The position numbers and the translations under genes were made by a program. A stretch of DNA of 64,000 bases from Paenibacillus graminis (lineage in GTDB: Bacteria > Bacillota > Bacilli > Paenibacillales > Paenibacillaceae), in NCBI RefSeq assembly GCF_000758705.1, contig NZ_CP009287.1, positions 5,084,001 to 5,148,000 on the forward strand, read 5' to 3'. This document shows, piece after piece, positions 9,076-17,462 of this stretch; the stretch's first letter is position 1; each line of letters begins with the position of its first letter. The notes below the pieces were generated by a model. It saw only the letters and a list, made by a program, of their open reading frames with translations, was not told the DNA's origin and searched no databases.

Positions 9076-10752
9076 CTACTGGGCCGACACATGAATACTG
9101 TCCACATTCGGTCCTTCCGTACCGGTAGTCACCACTTTGACTGTATTGGCTCCGGTATTCATGGGAACCTGAATTGTTTGTTCTCCCCAGGTTGACCAAC
9201 TGCCGGTTGCTGCAAAGGCGGTATTGCTGATGACCTTGCTTCCGTTCACATACACATCCAGGTTTCTTGTACCTGTGTCCAGGGCATAGCGGAATTTCAC
9301 ATTTTTGGTCCCTGCAACGGCACAGTAGACGCTGTTCCACTGAATGGCGGCATCGGTGACGCCATTGAAGTTGACGTACCCGCTGCCGTTATAACCCGAA
9401 TAGGTGGTTTCTATTACGGCATTGGTCAAGGTTGCCCCGGTTTCAGCTTCATAAGCAGTACCGGTGTCGTTGCCTCCGCCGCTTCCAAGTGCAGCTACAA
9501 AGGTTGTCACGCTTTGAGCGGGAAGCTGGGCTGTGAAGGAACCGCTAGCGGCATTGATGGACGCTCCGGCTGCAACCTTTCTGGTGGCATCCGTGATCCA
9601 TGAGGATACGCTCGATGCAGTGCCATTCTGCAGGACAAAGTTTTGGCTGACGGCTGAAGTGCCTTTGTTAATAGCAACAATGACAACCTTATTGTCGCCC
9701 TTATATGCCGAGGTGTAGACGTTTGTGTTGGGATTCTTAGTAGCGTCAACTCTTACATATCCAGGACGGATGAACTTGGAGAACTGAGCCATACTGTCCC
9801 CTCGCTTGCTGATGGTGCCATCCTCATTCATCGGACCGTATTGTCTGCGGATGTACCACCACACATAGGCCTGAAAATCCGCCTCTGCCATAGCATTGTG
9901 CATATGATAAGCAACTTCCAGGGCCTCCGGCCAGCGGTTAGCAGAGTTATTGTCACTGTTGGGATAGTACACTTCTGTCATCCAGAGCTCTTTCCCTGCC
10001 CCTTTTTGTTTGAACAGCGGATAAGGAAAGTTGTTGAACGAAGTGCCATAAGTGTGCGTGCCCAGAATATCCATATTGGCAAGGGCCTGTGAATCATTCA
10101 GGATAGGGTCCGACATATTCTTCAAGTAAGAGAACGACTCTGGTGCGATGACCCTGCAGTTAATAGACCCCGCATTATTTTTCATAAAATTAAGCATTTC
10201 CGCTGGAGTCCACCAGGTCCAGGTATGTGCATAATCCGGTTCATTTTGAACTGAAATCGCATAAAGATCCACACCGTTATTCTTCATATACGTAACGAAA
10301 TCGTTCAGATGCTGGGCATATGCAGCGTACTTGTCGTATCTGAGGCGTTTGGCCGAAGTATCGCCGTCGTGGTTAAAGGTCTCTGTCATATCGCTTGGGG
10401 GATTCCAGGGCGAAGCAAAGACAATGGCTCCCTTGGCAATGGCTGCCTTGGCAGTATCTAATTCCTTATACCAGTTATTCTTATTGTCGTCCACATAGAT
10501 TCGCAGAACAGAAAACCCTAACTGGTTCGGTCCATTGCCAAAAGCAGTTTCTCTTTGCGCTGCGGTCAAATCTCCAATCCAAGCCGGGAGGTTGATGCCT
10601 CCAAACCCGCGGATTACTTGTTTTTCTGCTGACAAATTAACGGTCACATCGCTTGCTGCCGAAACCTTAGGAGGTGCGGGTACCATCATTACCGACAGCA
10701 CGGTTACGCCTGCCAATAATGTACACAGTGATTTTTTTACCGCTGAAATCAT
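9076..10752 (-). CDS. xynC: Secreted GH30 glucuronoxylanase with C-terminal CBM6
   Basis: Endo-1,4-beta-xylanase (558 aa) of the GH30 subfamily 8 type, which cuts xylan at positions set by a glucuronic acid side chain. A signal peptide ends near 'KVSAAS' (about residue 32). The (beta/alpha)8 domain carries acid/base Glu171 in 'SVQNEPD' and nucleophile Glu260 in 'LWMTEVY'. 'WWYIRRQYGPM' holds the Arg (302/303) that contacts the glucuronate in characterised XynC enzymes. A beta-sandwich follows, then a Gly-rich linker (about 422-428) and a CBM6-like domain to the end ('YEAETGATL', 'VDSIHVSAQ'). A short RBS (AGGAAAAA) precedes the ATG. It is the only secreted glycanase in the window, and its products would feed the GH67/GH10 importer systems. 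Confidence 0.95.
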   Translation of the reverse strand: MISAVKKSLCTLLAGVTVLSVMMVPAPPKVSAASDVTVNLSAEKQVIRGFGGINLPAWIGDLTAAQRETAFGNGPNQLGFSVLRIYVDDNKNNWYKELDTAKAAIAKGAIVFASPWNPPSDMTETFNHDGDTSAKRLRYDKYAAYAQHLNDFVTYMKNNGVDLYAISVQNEPDYAHTWTWWTPAEMLNFMKNNAGSINCRVIAPESFSYLKNMSDPILNDSQALANMDILGTHTYGTSFNNFPYPLFKQKGAGKELWMTEVYYPNSDNNSANRWPEALEVAYHMHNAMAEADFQAYVWWYIRRQYGPMNEDGTISKRGDSMAQFSKFIRPGYVRVDATKNPNTNVYTSAYKGDNKVVIVAINKGTSAVSQNFVLQNGTASSVSSWITDATRKVAAGASINAASGSFTAQLPAQSVTTFVAALGSGGGNDTGTAYEAETGATLTNAVIETTYSGYNGSGYVNFNGVTDAAIQWNSVYCAVAGTKNVKFRYALDTGTRNLDVYVNGSKVISNTAFAATGSWSTWGEQTIQVPMNTGANTVKVVTTGTEGPNVDSIHVSAQ

Positions 10753-10872
10753 TTTTTCCTCATCTCCTTATAGAGTATTTTCCGCCAATCCCTGCTCTTG
10801 TCACCTCACCTCCTGTCTGCTCGAAGCGGCAGCCGTACCTCACATAAGCTTGTCCCTCCTTCTTGCAGCACT

Positions 10873-10886
10873 TGCAAGCGCTTCCT
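10873..10886. promoter_or_regulatory. Weak cre-like site upstream of GH30
   Basis: TGCAAGCGCTTCCT keeps the AAGCGCTT core of cre sites but has three mismatches to TGWNANCGNTNWCA. It lies downstream of the proposed -10 box of the GH30 promoter, a common CcpA roadblock position. Confidence 0.35.
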
Positions 10887-10891
10887 TTTCC

Positions 10892-10967
10892 TGTATTATA
10901 TTAAGTATCTGCTGTATAATCCTTGCAAATAAACGAGACTATATTGCGCGGATACCCATAATTCCAA
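10892..10967 (-). promoter_or_regulatory. Shared promoter/operator element, copy 2
   Basis: Ungapped relative of 8902-8975. On the minus strand it has CGCAATATA, CAAGGAT and a -10 TATAAT (10900-10895), about 140 bp upstream of the GH30 start. It also lies just upstream of the divergent AraC gene (start 10994), so a protein bound here could control both directions. Confidence 0.6.
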
Positions 10968-10993
10968 AAGATACAATAAAAGGATTGAATGCG

Positions 10994-11917
10994 ATGAAAC
11001 AGGATACCGGCTATATTTTCACACCCATTAAGGAGGAACTGATTTGCTTCCATAAAACAACAGATACGGAGCTTATCAATCCGTTCTTGCCTTATCACCG
11101 CCACGATGCTTACGAAATTTATTTGTTTCTAAGAGGCAATGCTTACATGTATCTTGAGCAGTCCTGCTATAAATTGGCCCCTGGCGATTTAATCATCATC
11201 AGTCCCAGCGAAATGCACCGGTGTATCTGTATCGACAATCAAATGTATGAACGAATAGGGCTGAATATCAAGAAATCAGCCTTGGAGAGGCTGTCAAGTC
11301 ATCGCTCTAATCTATTGTCCTGTTTCGAGTCCCATCCCTTCGGACAGAACAATCTGACCCGGCTCACCCGGGACCAAATTGTGTTTTATTGCGAGCTTGC
11401 AGAGAAATTGATCTCCTGCCTCAGCTCGGAGGCATATGGACAGGATCTTCTAGCGGAATCCTATGCAACCCAGCTGCTTGTGTTCATCAACACCCTGTAT
11501 CAGTCTTCCACATACAAATCGAACAATCTCATGCCGGAGCTGGTCAGCAATACCATGACCTATATCAAGGAGCACCTGGCCGAACCTATATCTTCTGAGC
11601 AGCTGGAGCAGGAGTTTCATTACAGCGGCAAATATATAAGCCAGCAATTCAGGGAGCATACCGGACTTACGATACGCTCCTATATTGTCGACAAGCGCAT
11701 TTCACTGGCCATGAGCCATCTGTCCGCCGGAAAGACCGTCGCCGAAGCCTGTGAACTATCCGGGTTCAGCGACTATGCCAATTTCATAAGGAGCTTCAAA
11801 AAAATAGCCGGCATGCCCCCGGGAAAATATAAAGCCACTGTGTCAGCGGGAATTAGGAGGAACATTTATTGCGTGAAGCATCTATATGTTCAAAAAAACG
11901 CAAGCCTCCCGGAATAG
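10994..11917 (+). CDS. AraC-family transcriptional regulator
   Basis: Regulator of 307 aa. An N-terminal cupin-type sensing domain ('PYHRHDAYEIYLFLRGNAYMY' in part; 'LAPGDLIIISPSEMHRC') precedes two C-terminal helix-turn-helix motifs (about 185-290; 'ISSEQLEQEFHYSGKYISQQF', 'ACELSGFSDYANFIRSFKK'). The start at 10994 has AAAGG about 9 bases upstream. The open frame extends further 5', but that part reads antisense to GH30 and is unlikely to be translated. The gene is divergent from the GH30 gene and shares its control region. Its last codons and stop lie inside the terminator of the convergent gene. Confidence 0.9.
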   Translation: MKQDTGYIFTPIKEELICFHKTTDTELINPFLPYHRHDAYEIYLFLRGNAYMYLEQSCYKLAPGDLIIISPSEMHRCICIDNQMYERIGLNIKKSALERLSSHRSNLLSCFESHPFGQNNLTRLTRDQIVFYCELAEKLISCLSSEAYGQDLLAESYATQLLVFINTLYQSSTYKSNNLMPELVSNTMTYIKEHLAEPISSEQLEQEFHYSGKYISQQFREHTGLTIRSYIVDKRISLAMSHLSAGKTVAEACELSGFSDYANFIRSFKKIAGMPPGKYKATVSAGIRRNIYCVKHLYVQKNASLPE

Positions 11918-11928
11918 AAGGCTTGCGT
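11892..11928 (-). terminator. Terminator of the response-regulator gene, nested in the AraC 3' end
   Basis: ACGCAAGCCT (11899-11908) pairs with AGGCTTGCGT (11919-11928). Read on the minus strand the stem is followed by seven T. It lies 7 bp after the stop of the convergent regulator, and the AraC stop codon (11915-11917) is in its loop region, so the last AraC codons are shaped by it. Confidence 0.85.
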
Positions 11929-11934
11929 TAGTGT

Positions 11935-13554
11935 CTAGTTCTTTATCAGCTCGGTAGGATTCATACCGGTTATTTTTTTGAACAGTGTGCTGAAGTAGGG
12001 AATATTCTTATAACCGACCCGTTCTGCCACTTCATAGACCAGCATATTCCGCTCCATGAGCAGCTCCCGCGCTTTCTCGATCCGAACCCGGGTCAGGTAG
12101 TTATTGAAGGTCTCACCCGTGATATTCTTAAATATAATGGATAAATGGTTCCGCGAAATGAATACCTTATTCGAAAGCTCGGCGAGTGTCAGCTCTTCCG
12201 CATAGTGCTCATGAATGTAACTGGTCATGAAATCAACAACCTGTCTATGCTTGCTGCTGCCTTTCCATTGCCTGCTGCTGCAGATCCTGGTGATTTTGTC
12301 CATCAGCCACCCTGCCAGCTGATCCGGTACGATCAGGCTGCTGATCTCCTTGGCAATCTGGTCATTGGTGAACAGGTCATCCAGTACCAATCCGGATTCA
12401 TATAGCGAGTAGGTTATAATTCCCCACAGCTCGCTTCCAAGCATTTGGACGTATCCTTGTGAAAGCCCCTCCTGCTTTTTCATTTCCGTTATATAGTCCA
12501 GTACGAGCTGATGGGCTTCGGCCTCCTGCGAGGCCTTCATCGCTGCCGCCAGCTTATACGAGAACTTGACCGGAAAGAGGGCGACATTTCCCGGTTCGCT
12601 GCTGCTGTTCTCCCGGTACATGTACACTTCATGTGCGGAAGCGACCCGCAATGCCCTTTGATCCATGGCGCGGAAAGCTTCCTCCGTGGAGTCGGAGAGC
12701 TTAGTCCATGTATCCTTCACTCCCCCGACGCCTATCCGTGTCACCAGCTTAAGATAACCGCCGATACTGTCACTCAGCCTAATCCCCAGTTCCTCCAGCT
12801 TATCCTCTAACTGTTCGGGATGCCCTGGACCCGGGTGAATGATCAATAACGCTCTGGTACTGTGCAGTTCTGTGTATTCCATATCCGGGAACAGCTTGCG
12901 CGCGACTTCACATGCAATATTGCTGACCGCAAACCGGAACAGGTTCCAATCGGAGACGGATAGACATCTGGCCCGTTCATCGCGGATCAGTTCGATGCCA
13001 ACCGTGACGTGCTTGCTTTCCTGCCAATAAAGGTATGACGGCGGAAGACGTGCGCTGTCTTTGTATGCATGGTCCAGGGTACCGACAGCGGCGGAGCGAA
13101 CCCACTCCTTTTCAACAAAAGGTTCATACAGCGTCATCTTAGACTCAAGCTCCCACTGCCTGATCCGCTTTTCTTCTTCTTCCTCAAGCTCCTGTACGAC
13201 ATTGCTTAGAATTGATTTTAGCGTCGGCAGACTGATCGGCTTCGAGACATAGTCGGTCACATGAAATCTTAGAGCTGCTCTCGCATGTTCAAAATCCGAA
13301 TAACCGCTCAGAATAATGATTTTGCCTTGGAATCCTTCCTTCCTGAGCTGCTCCATCATATCCAGGCCGCTCATCACGGGCATATACAGATCAGTGATCA
13401 CAATGTCCGGCTGCGTATGGCGGATTACCTCCAGTCCGTCCTCTCCGTTCATAGCTTCTCCAACCCATTCAGCTCCCAGCTCATCCCAGGGAATCGCCCG
13501 TTTCATCCCCTTCAGGACTTGGCGCTCATCATCAATGATGGCGATTTTCCACAT
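11935..13554 (-). CDS. Response regulator, YesN type
   Basis: Regulator of 539 aa. The receiver domain has 'IIDDE', Asp55 in 'DIVITDLYMP', the switch region 'SGYSDFEHARAAL' and 'VSKP'. Its C-terminal AraC DNA-binding domain (about 435-535) contains 'LAELSNKVFISRNHLSIIF' and 'VGYKNIPYFSTLFKK'. The ATG at 13554 was chosen because AAGGAGGT lies about 7 bases upstream; a longer open frame to 13614 has no such site. The gene is downstream of the kinase at 13678 with a 123-bp gap that holds a weak cre-like sequence (AGGAAGCGCTTACC, 13614-13627). It probably controls the aldouronate importer and GH67 operons upstream. Confidence 0.93.
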   Translation of the reverse strand: MWKIAIIDDERQVLKGMKRAIPWDELGAEWVGEAMNGEDGLEVIRHTQPDIVITDLYMPVMSGLDMMEQLRKEGFQGKIIILSGYSDFEHARAALRFHVTDYVSKPISLPTLKSILSNVVQELEEEEEKRIRQWELESKMTLYEPFVEKEWVRSAAVGTLDHAYKDSARLPPSYLYWQESKHVTVGIELIRDERARCLSVSDWNLFRFAVSNIACEVARKLFPDMEYTELHSTRALLIIHPGPGHPEQLEDKLEELGIRLSDSIGGYLKLVTRIGVGGVKDTWTKLSDSTEEAFRAMDQRALRVASAHEVYMYRENSSSEPGNVALFPVKFSYKLAAAMKASQEAEAHQLVLDYITEMKKQEGLSQGYVQMLGSELWGIITYSLYESGLVLDDLFTNDQIAKEISSLIVPDQLAGWLMDKITRICSSRQWKGSSKHRQVVDFMTSYIHEHYAEELTLAELSNKVFISRNHLSIIFKNITGETFNNYLTRVRIEKARELLMERNMLVYEVAERVGYKNIPYFSTLFKKITGMNPTELIKN

Positions 13555-13677
13555 TACCCCTACCTCCTTAAACTCCGCAAGTACCGAAGCACAACTATAT
13601 CCGCTCTTCAGCAAGGAAGCGCTTACCGCATTGCCGTTTCGTATCTTATCTGCAGATCTAAATCTGAATATGGAGGG

Positions 13678-15414
13678 TCAGTCTTTCCCGGCAGGAGGTT
13701 CTGGCAGCAGCGGCAGCATAATTTCCACCCTTGTTCCACCCTCTTCACGTTCACTAAGCGTAATCCCATAACTCTCTCCGAAATACCCGGTGATTCTTTC
13801 CCTCACATTGCGTATTCCGTAGCCGCCTGTATGGCGTTTATGGGAGCTGTGATCGGGCTGCTTCAGTCCGGCGCCGTTATCATCAATGACAATGTGCAGA
13901 GTATCATCAAGTCTCTCCATTACGATAGACACATAGCCGCTGCGCTGCTTGTTGAACCCATGAACGATGGAATTCTCCACGAACGGCTGCAGGGTAAGCT
14001 TCGGAATATATAACTCCTGAAGTCCGGATGCTGCCTCAATCCTGTATTCAAGCCCTTCCCCCCAGCGCAGCTGCTGGATTTCCAGATAACACTCTATATG
14101 CAGCAGTTCATCTGCTATCGTGATAAAGCTGTTGCCGTTGGACAAGCCGATCCGGAACATACGTCCCATCAGCTCCAAGATACGGCTAAGCTCATCCTGT
14201 CCGGCCTCAATCGCCATCCAGTTAAGCTGATCCAGCATATTATATAGAAAATGCGGATTGATATTGGCCTGAAGCGCCTCAATTTCGGCTTTCCGCTGCT
14301 GTTCATAACGGCGCTCCAGCGAGAGATACAGCTCTTCAATCCGTTCGTTCTGCTTGCGGTAGCCGGAGAATAAATAGCCGAATTCATTCTCATAATCCAC
14401 CGGCAGTTCCACATTATCGCCTCCAACGGAATACACGCGCATCGCAGTTACCAGATTTTTGATCGGCTTGGTAAACTGTTTGCTTAAAAAATGGGTCAGG
14501 AGCAATACCAGCAGCACTGCAGCGATACCGATCAGGCCGATCCATTCCGCCAGCTTCAGGCTGCTTGCCGTGATCTGCTTCCAGGAAGTGAATTCGATCA
14601 GGGTCCAGATGGAATTATCCATCCTTGAATAGACGAGCAGCGTATCGCGGGAGCCATCGGTTGCCGGGATATGGACATAACCCGATTTATTGCTTTTGAG
14701 ATCAATCCACCGGGACCAGTCATTCTGGTCCATGGCATCGCCTATTTTCATAATCTGCTGGCCTTCGCTGTCCGCCATAATCCGGTTAGATCCGTCAGAA
14801 TTGCCGGTTAGCAGCTTCCGGATCTCGTTGGCCTTGATGTGGACGACAAGGACACCTAAATAGTCATTCTCACTTATTATCTTTCTGGAAAAGCTGAGCA
14901 CCGGAACCTCACCTTGCACGCTGGGGAAATTATACTCTCTGGACCAGCAAAAATCGCTTTTCTCCAGGCATCCGGCCCCTACCTGCTTGTTAAGATCCGC
15001 AAGGTCCCGGAACTGGATATAGCTTTGCCGTTCGCTCGGGATAGGGTTATCCATATACAGGTCAATCCCTTGAATCAGCGGAATCGCATAGGTCAAATTC
15101 GCGAGTGCGCTTTCAACACCTCCGCGGCTGCGGTACCGCTCAAATTCATCCTGCCTGTTCAGGAGGAAATTAGTCAGCTCGCTGTCGCGGGAGCTGGACA
15201 ATGAAATCTGCTCAATCATGACCAGCCGGGTCGTAATTTCATTATTCAGCTCATCCAGCAGCTGCTGCTGGTAATGGGAGGTGGTCTGTACGAGCGCCTT
15301 GGATGAATTGCTGTAGCTTGTCCATGCCGTAACACCGATAACCGCAATAAGAACGATGGCAAAGCTATGAAAAAACAGACGGTCAATTCTATACTTTTTA
15401 AAAGGATTGATCAA
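13678..15414 (-). CDS. Sensor histidine kinase, YesM type
   Basis: Membrane kinase of 578 aa with transmembrane segments at about 13-32 and 290-309 around an extracellular sensor domain. A HAMP linker follows, then a YesM-type kinase domain with His388 in 'ANINPHFLYNMLDQLNWM', and an ATPase part with 'LQPFVENSIVHGF' and 'IDDNGAGLK'. The start codon is TTG at 15414 behind AAGGAAGG. The N-terminus 'MINPFKKYRIDRLFFHSFAIVL' is basic and then hydrophobic, which supports this start. A hairpin at 15454-15492 separates it from the permease genes, so it may be transcribed partly from its own promoter. Its partner is the regulator at 11935. Confidence 0.92.
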   Translation of the reverse strand: MINPFKKYRIDRLFFHSFAIVLIAVIGVTAWTSYSNSSKALVQTTSHYQQQLLDELNNEITTRLVMIEQISLSSSRDSELTNFLLNRQDEFERYRSRGGVESALANLTYAIPLIQGIDLYMDNPIPSERQSYIQFRDLADLNKQVGAGCLEKSDFCWSREYNFPSVQGEVPVLSFSRKIISENDYLGVLVVHIKANEIRKLLTGNSDGSNRIMADSEGQQIMKIGDAMDQNDWSRWIDLKSNKSGYVHIPATDGSRDTLLVYSRMDNSIWTLIEFTSWKQITASSLKLAEWIGLIGIAAVLLVLLLTHFLSKQFTKPIKNLVTAMRVYSVGGDNVELPVDYENEFGYLFSGYRKQNERIEELYLSLERRYEQQRKAEIEALQANINPHFLYNMLDQLNWMAIEAGQDELSRILELMGRMFRIGLSNGNSFITIADELLHIECYLEIQQLRWGEGLEYRIEAASGLQELYIPKLTLQPFVENSIVHGFNKQRSGYVSIVMERLDDTLHIVIDDNGAGLKQPDHSSHKRHTGGYGIRNVRERITGYFGESYGITLSEREEGGTRVEIMLPLLPEPPAGKD

Positions 15415-15453
15415 ACGTTCTACCTTCCTTCGTACTCCCGTTCAGACGCAATA

Positions 15454-15492
15454 AACGGTAAAGCTGCGAAGGGCATTCGGCGCTTTACCGTT
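15454..15492. terminator. Hairpin between permease and kinase genes
   Basis: AACGGTAAAGC (15454-15464) pairs with GCTTTACCGTT (15482-15492). The minus-strand side continues TTATTGCG, a poor T-run; the plus strand has seven T further off. Partial termination after the permease operon is likely. Confidence 0.5.
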
Positions 15493-15516
15493 AACGGACC
15501 GATGTTTTTTTACATC

Positions 15517-16362
15517 TTATCCTTTAATTCCTGTTGTGGCAATCCCTTCAACGAAATACTTCTGAAGGAACATGAAGACGATGGTTGCCGGAAGTATAGA
15601 TACCAGTGACATAGCAAGCAGCTGGCCCCACTCTGCTGCAGATTGCGAGTCATTGATCATACGCAGCGCGAGTCCGACCGTATACTTGTCCACGCTGTTG
15701 ATGTACAGGAGATGACCGAGGAAATCGTCCCAATTCCACAGGAAGCAGAAGATCGTCACGGTAACGATCGCCGGAAAGGCCAGCGGCATAACGACTCTCC
15801 AGAAGATACCGAACCAGGAGCAGCCGTCAATTTTGGCCGATTCGTCAAGCTCTCTCGGAACGCCGCGTATAAATTGAATCAGCAGGAAGACGAAGAAGCT
15901 GCCGCCTGCCCCTGTAGCAAGCAAATGCGGAACAATGAACGGCAAGTACGTGTTCACCCAGCCCAGTTGATGGAACAGCGCATATTGAGGGATGATCAGC
16001 ACTTGTCCAGGCATCATTAAGGTCAGCATCAGGATGGAGAACCAGAAGTTCTTGAGCGGAAAATCCAATCTCGCAAAACCGAAGGCAACCAGAGTACAGG
16101 ATAGCAGCGTTGCGATGATTACCGCGAACTCTAGTCCGAAGGTATTGAGATAGAAATCCGTAAACGTGTGTCCGGGAACCGAAGTCCAGCCTTTGGTAAA
16201 GTTGCTCCATTGCGGAGAGGCCGGGAAAATCGACGGCGAGCCCAGCTCCGTGCTGTGCTTCAGTGAAGCACCGACCCACCAGAGAACCGGATAAACCATA
16301 ATGAGGCTGAAGAGAATCATGAACAGATGACGGAATGCCGGCTTCCATTTTAGTGTTGTCAT
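15517..16362 (-). CDS. ABC sugar transporter permease, MalG/AraQ type
   Basis: CUT1-class permease of 281 aa. About six membrane segments are visible, with the EAA loop 'ELDESAKIDGCSWFG' at about 171-184, the region that contacts the ATPase. The C-terminus 'QKYFVEGIATTGIKG' is typical. It overlaps the preceding permease gene by 4 bp (ATGA), so the two are translationally coupled. It belongs to the smaller MalF/MalG-like subtype and not to the LplB/YtcP subtype of the other three importers here. With the receptor and GH67 next door, aldouronic acids such as methylglucuronoxylotriose are the likely cargo (inference). Confidence 0.93.
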   Translation of the reverse strand: MTTLKWKPAFRHLFMILFSLIMVYPVLWWVGASLKHSTELGSPSIFPASPQWSNFTKGWTSVPGHTFTDFYLNTFGLEFAVIIATLLSCTLVAFGFARLDFPLKNFWFSILMLTLMMPGQVLIIPQYALFHQLGWVNTYLPFIVPHLLATGAGGSFFVFLLIQFIRGVPRELDESAKIDGCSWFGIFWRVVMPLAFPAIVTVTIFCFLWNWDDFLGHLLYINSVDKYTVGLALRMINDSQSAAEWGQLLAMSLVSILPATIVFMFLQKYFVEGIATTGIKG

Positions 16363-17321
16363 TTACGTTTTTTCCCTCCCGTGTCTGTTTCATAGAATAC
16401 CCAATACTTCGAGGTGTAAGAGATCAGAACCGTTGCAGCAATAATGGCGATCAGCATAATCCAGGCCAGTGCCGAAGCATAACCCAGCTCATAACGGCTG
16501 AATGCCCGTTCATACAAGTACATTGCGTACACATAAGTGGAGTTCATCGGCCCGCCGTTTGTGATCACAAAGGCGGAAGTGAACATTTGGAAAGCGCCGA
16601 TGACGGCCATGATCAGGTTGAAATAGAGGATCGGTGAAAGCATCGGCAGTGTGATTTTGAAGAATTGAGTGACTTTATTGGCCCCATCCACAGAGGATGC
16701 TTCGTACAGGTCATTTGGAATCTGCTTCAGACCCGCCAGAAAAATAACCATGGTGGAACCGAATTGCCAGACTGTCAGCAGAATCAGCGTGCTGAGCGCC
16801 GTGTCGGGACTTGTAATCCAGCCCTTCCCTTCAATGCCAAAGACGCCAATCAGTTTGTTAAAGATCCCGTCTACCCCAAAAATGTTGCGCCAGAGCAGCG
16901 ATACCCCGATACTCCCTCCGATAAGGGATGGAAAATAAATCGCCGTGCGGTAGAAGCTTATTCCTTTTACAGCCCTGCTGAGAATGATAGCAACGAAGAG
17001 AGCGGCTATGAGCTTCAATGGTACGGAAGCCAGCACGTACATGAAGGTTACCTTAGCGGATTGAATGAATTTGGGGTCCGCTGTAAAGATACGCTCATAA
17101 TTGCGGGTCCCGATCCACTTCATCGGCTGCAGCAAAGTGTAGTCGGTGAAGGAATAGTACAATGATAAGAATAATGGATACGCCGTAAGCGCTAGAAATC
17201 CGATCAGCCAAGGCGAAATAAACAAATAGCCTGCAAGCGGAGCGTTCCATCTGCTTCGGAAGTATGAGCTTTTTTTCGTCTTGGCAGCAGATTGGGCTAT
17301 AGCGGCTGTGGAACGGTTCAT
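16359..17321 (-). CDS. ABC sugar transporter permease, MalF/LacF type
   Basis: CUT1-class permease of 320 aa, partner of the next gene. The N-terminus is cytoplasmic and Lys/Ser-rich, then 'GYLFISPWLIGFLALTAYPL' starts the first membrane segment. The EAA-type loop is 'DLYEASSVDGANKVTQFFKI', about residues 212-231. The ATG at 17321 follows AGAGGTG. It is separated from the upstream GH67 gene by a strong terminator, so it needs its own promoter in 17322-17423, where 'TATATAAT' is seen on the plus strand but no clear minus-strand promoter. The importer is thus split from its receptor gene by GH67. Confidence 0.92.
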   Translation of the reverse strand: MNRSTAAIAQSAAKTKKSSYFRSRWNAPLAGYLFISPWLIGFLALTAYPLFLSLYYSFTDYTLLQPMKWIGTRNYERIFTADPKFIQSAKVTFMYVLASVPLKLIAALFVAIILSRAVKGISFYRTAIYFPSLIGGSIGVSLLWRNIFGVDGIFNKLIGVFGIEGKGWITSPDTALSTLILLTVWQFGSTMVIFLAGLKQIPNDLYEASSVDGANKVTQFFKITLPMLSPILYFNLIMAVIGAFQMFTSAFVITNGGPMNSTYVYAMYLYERAFSRYELGYASALAWIMLIAIIAATVLISYTSKYWVFYETDTGGKKRK

Positions 17322-17423
17322 CTGTGGTCACCTCTTGTGGTCAATTTTTATACCTTAAGTATATAATCCGCCCACCCCCCGCTAAAGGAGAGGAATGCTC
17401 GAATTCTTTCAAAATATAACGAT

Positions 17424-17450
17424 AAAAAAAGAAGCGGTATTCACCGCTTC
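17424..17450 (-). terminator. Terminator of the GH67 gene
   Basis: GAAGCGGT (17431-17438) pairs perfectly with ACCGCTTC (17443-17450) around a 4-base loop. On the minus strand it is followed by seven T. It lies 12 bp after the GH67 stop and splits the receptor-GH67 unit from the permease unit. Confidence 0.88.
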
Positions 17451-17462
17451 TGCCACAGTGCA

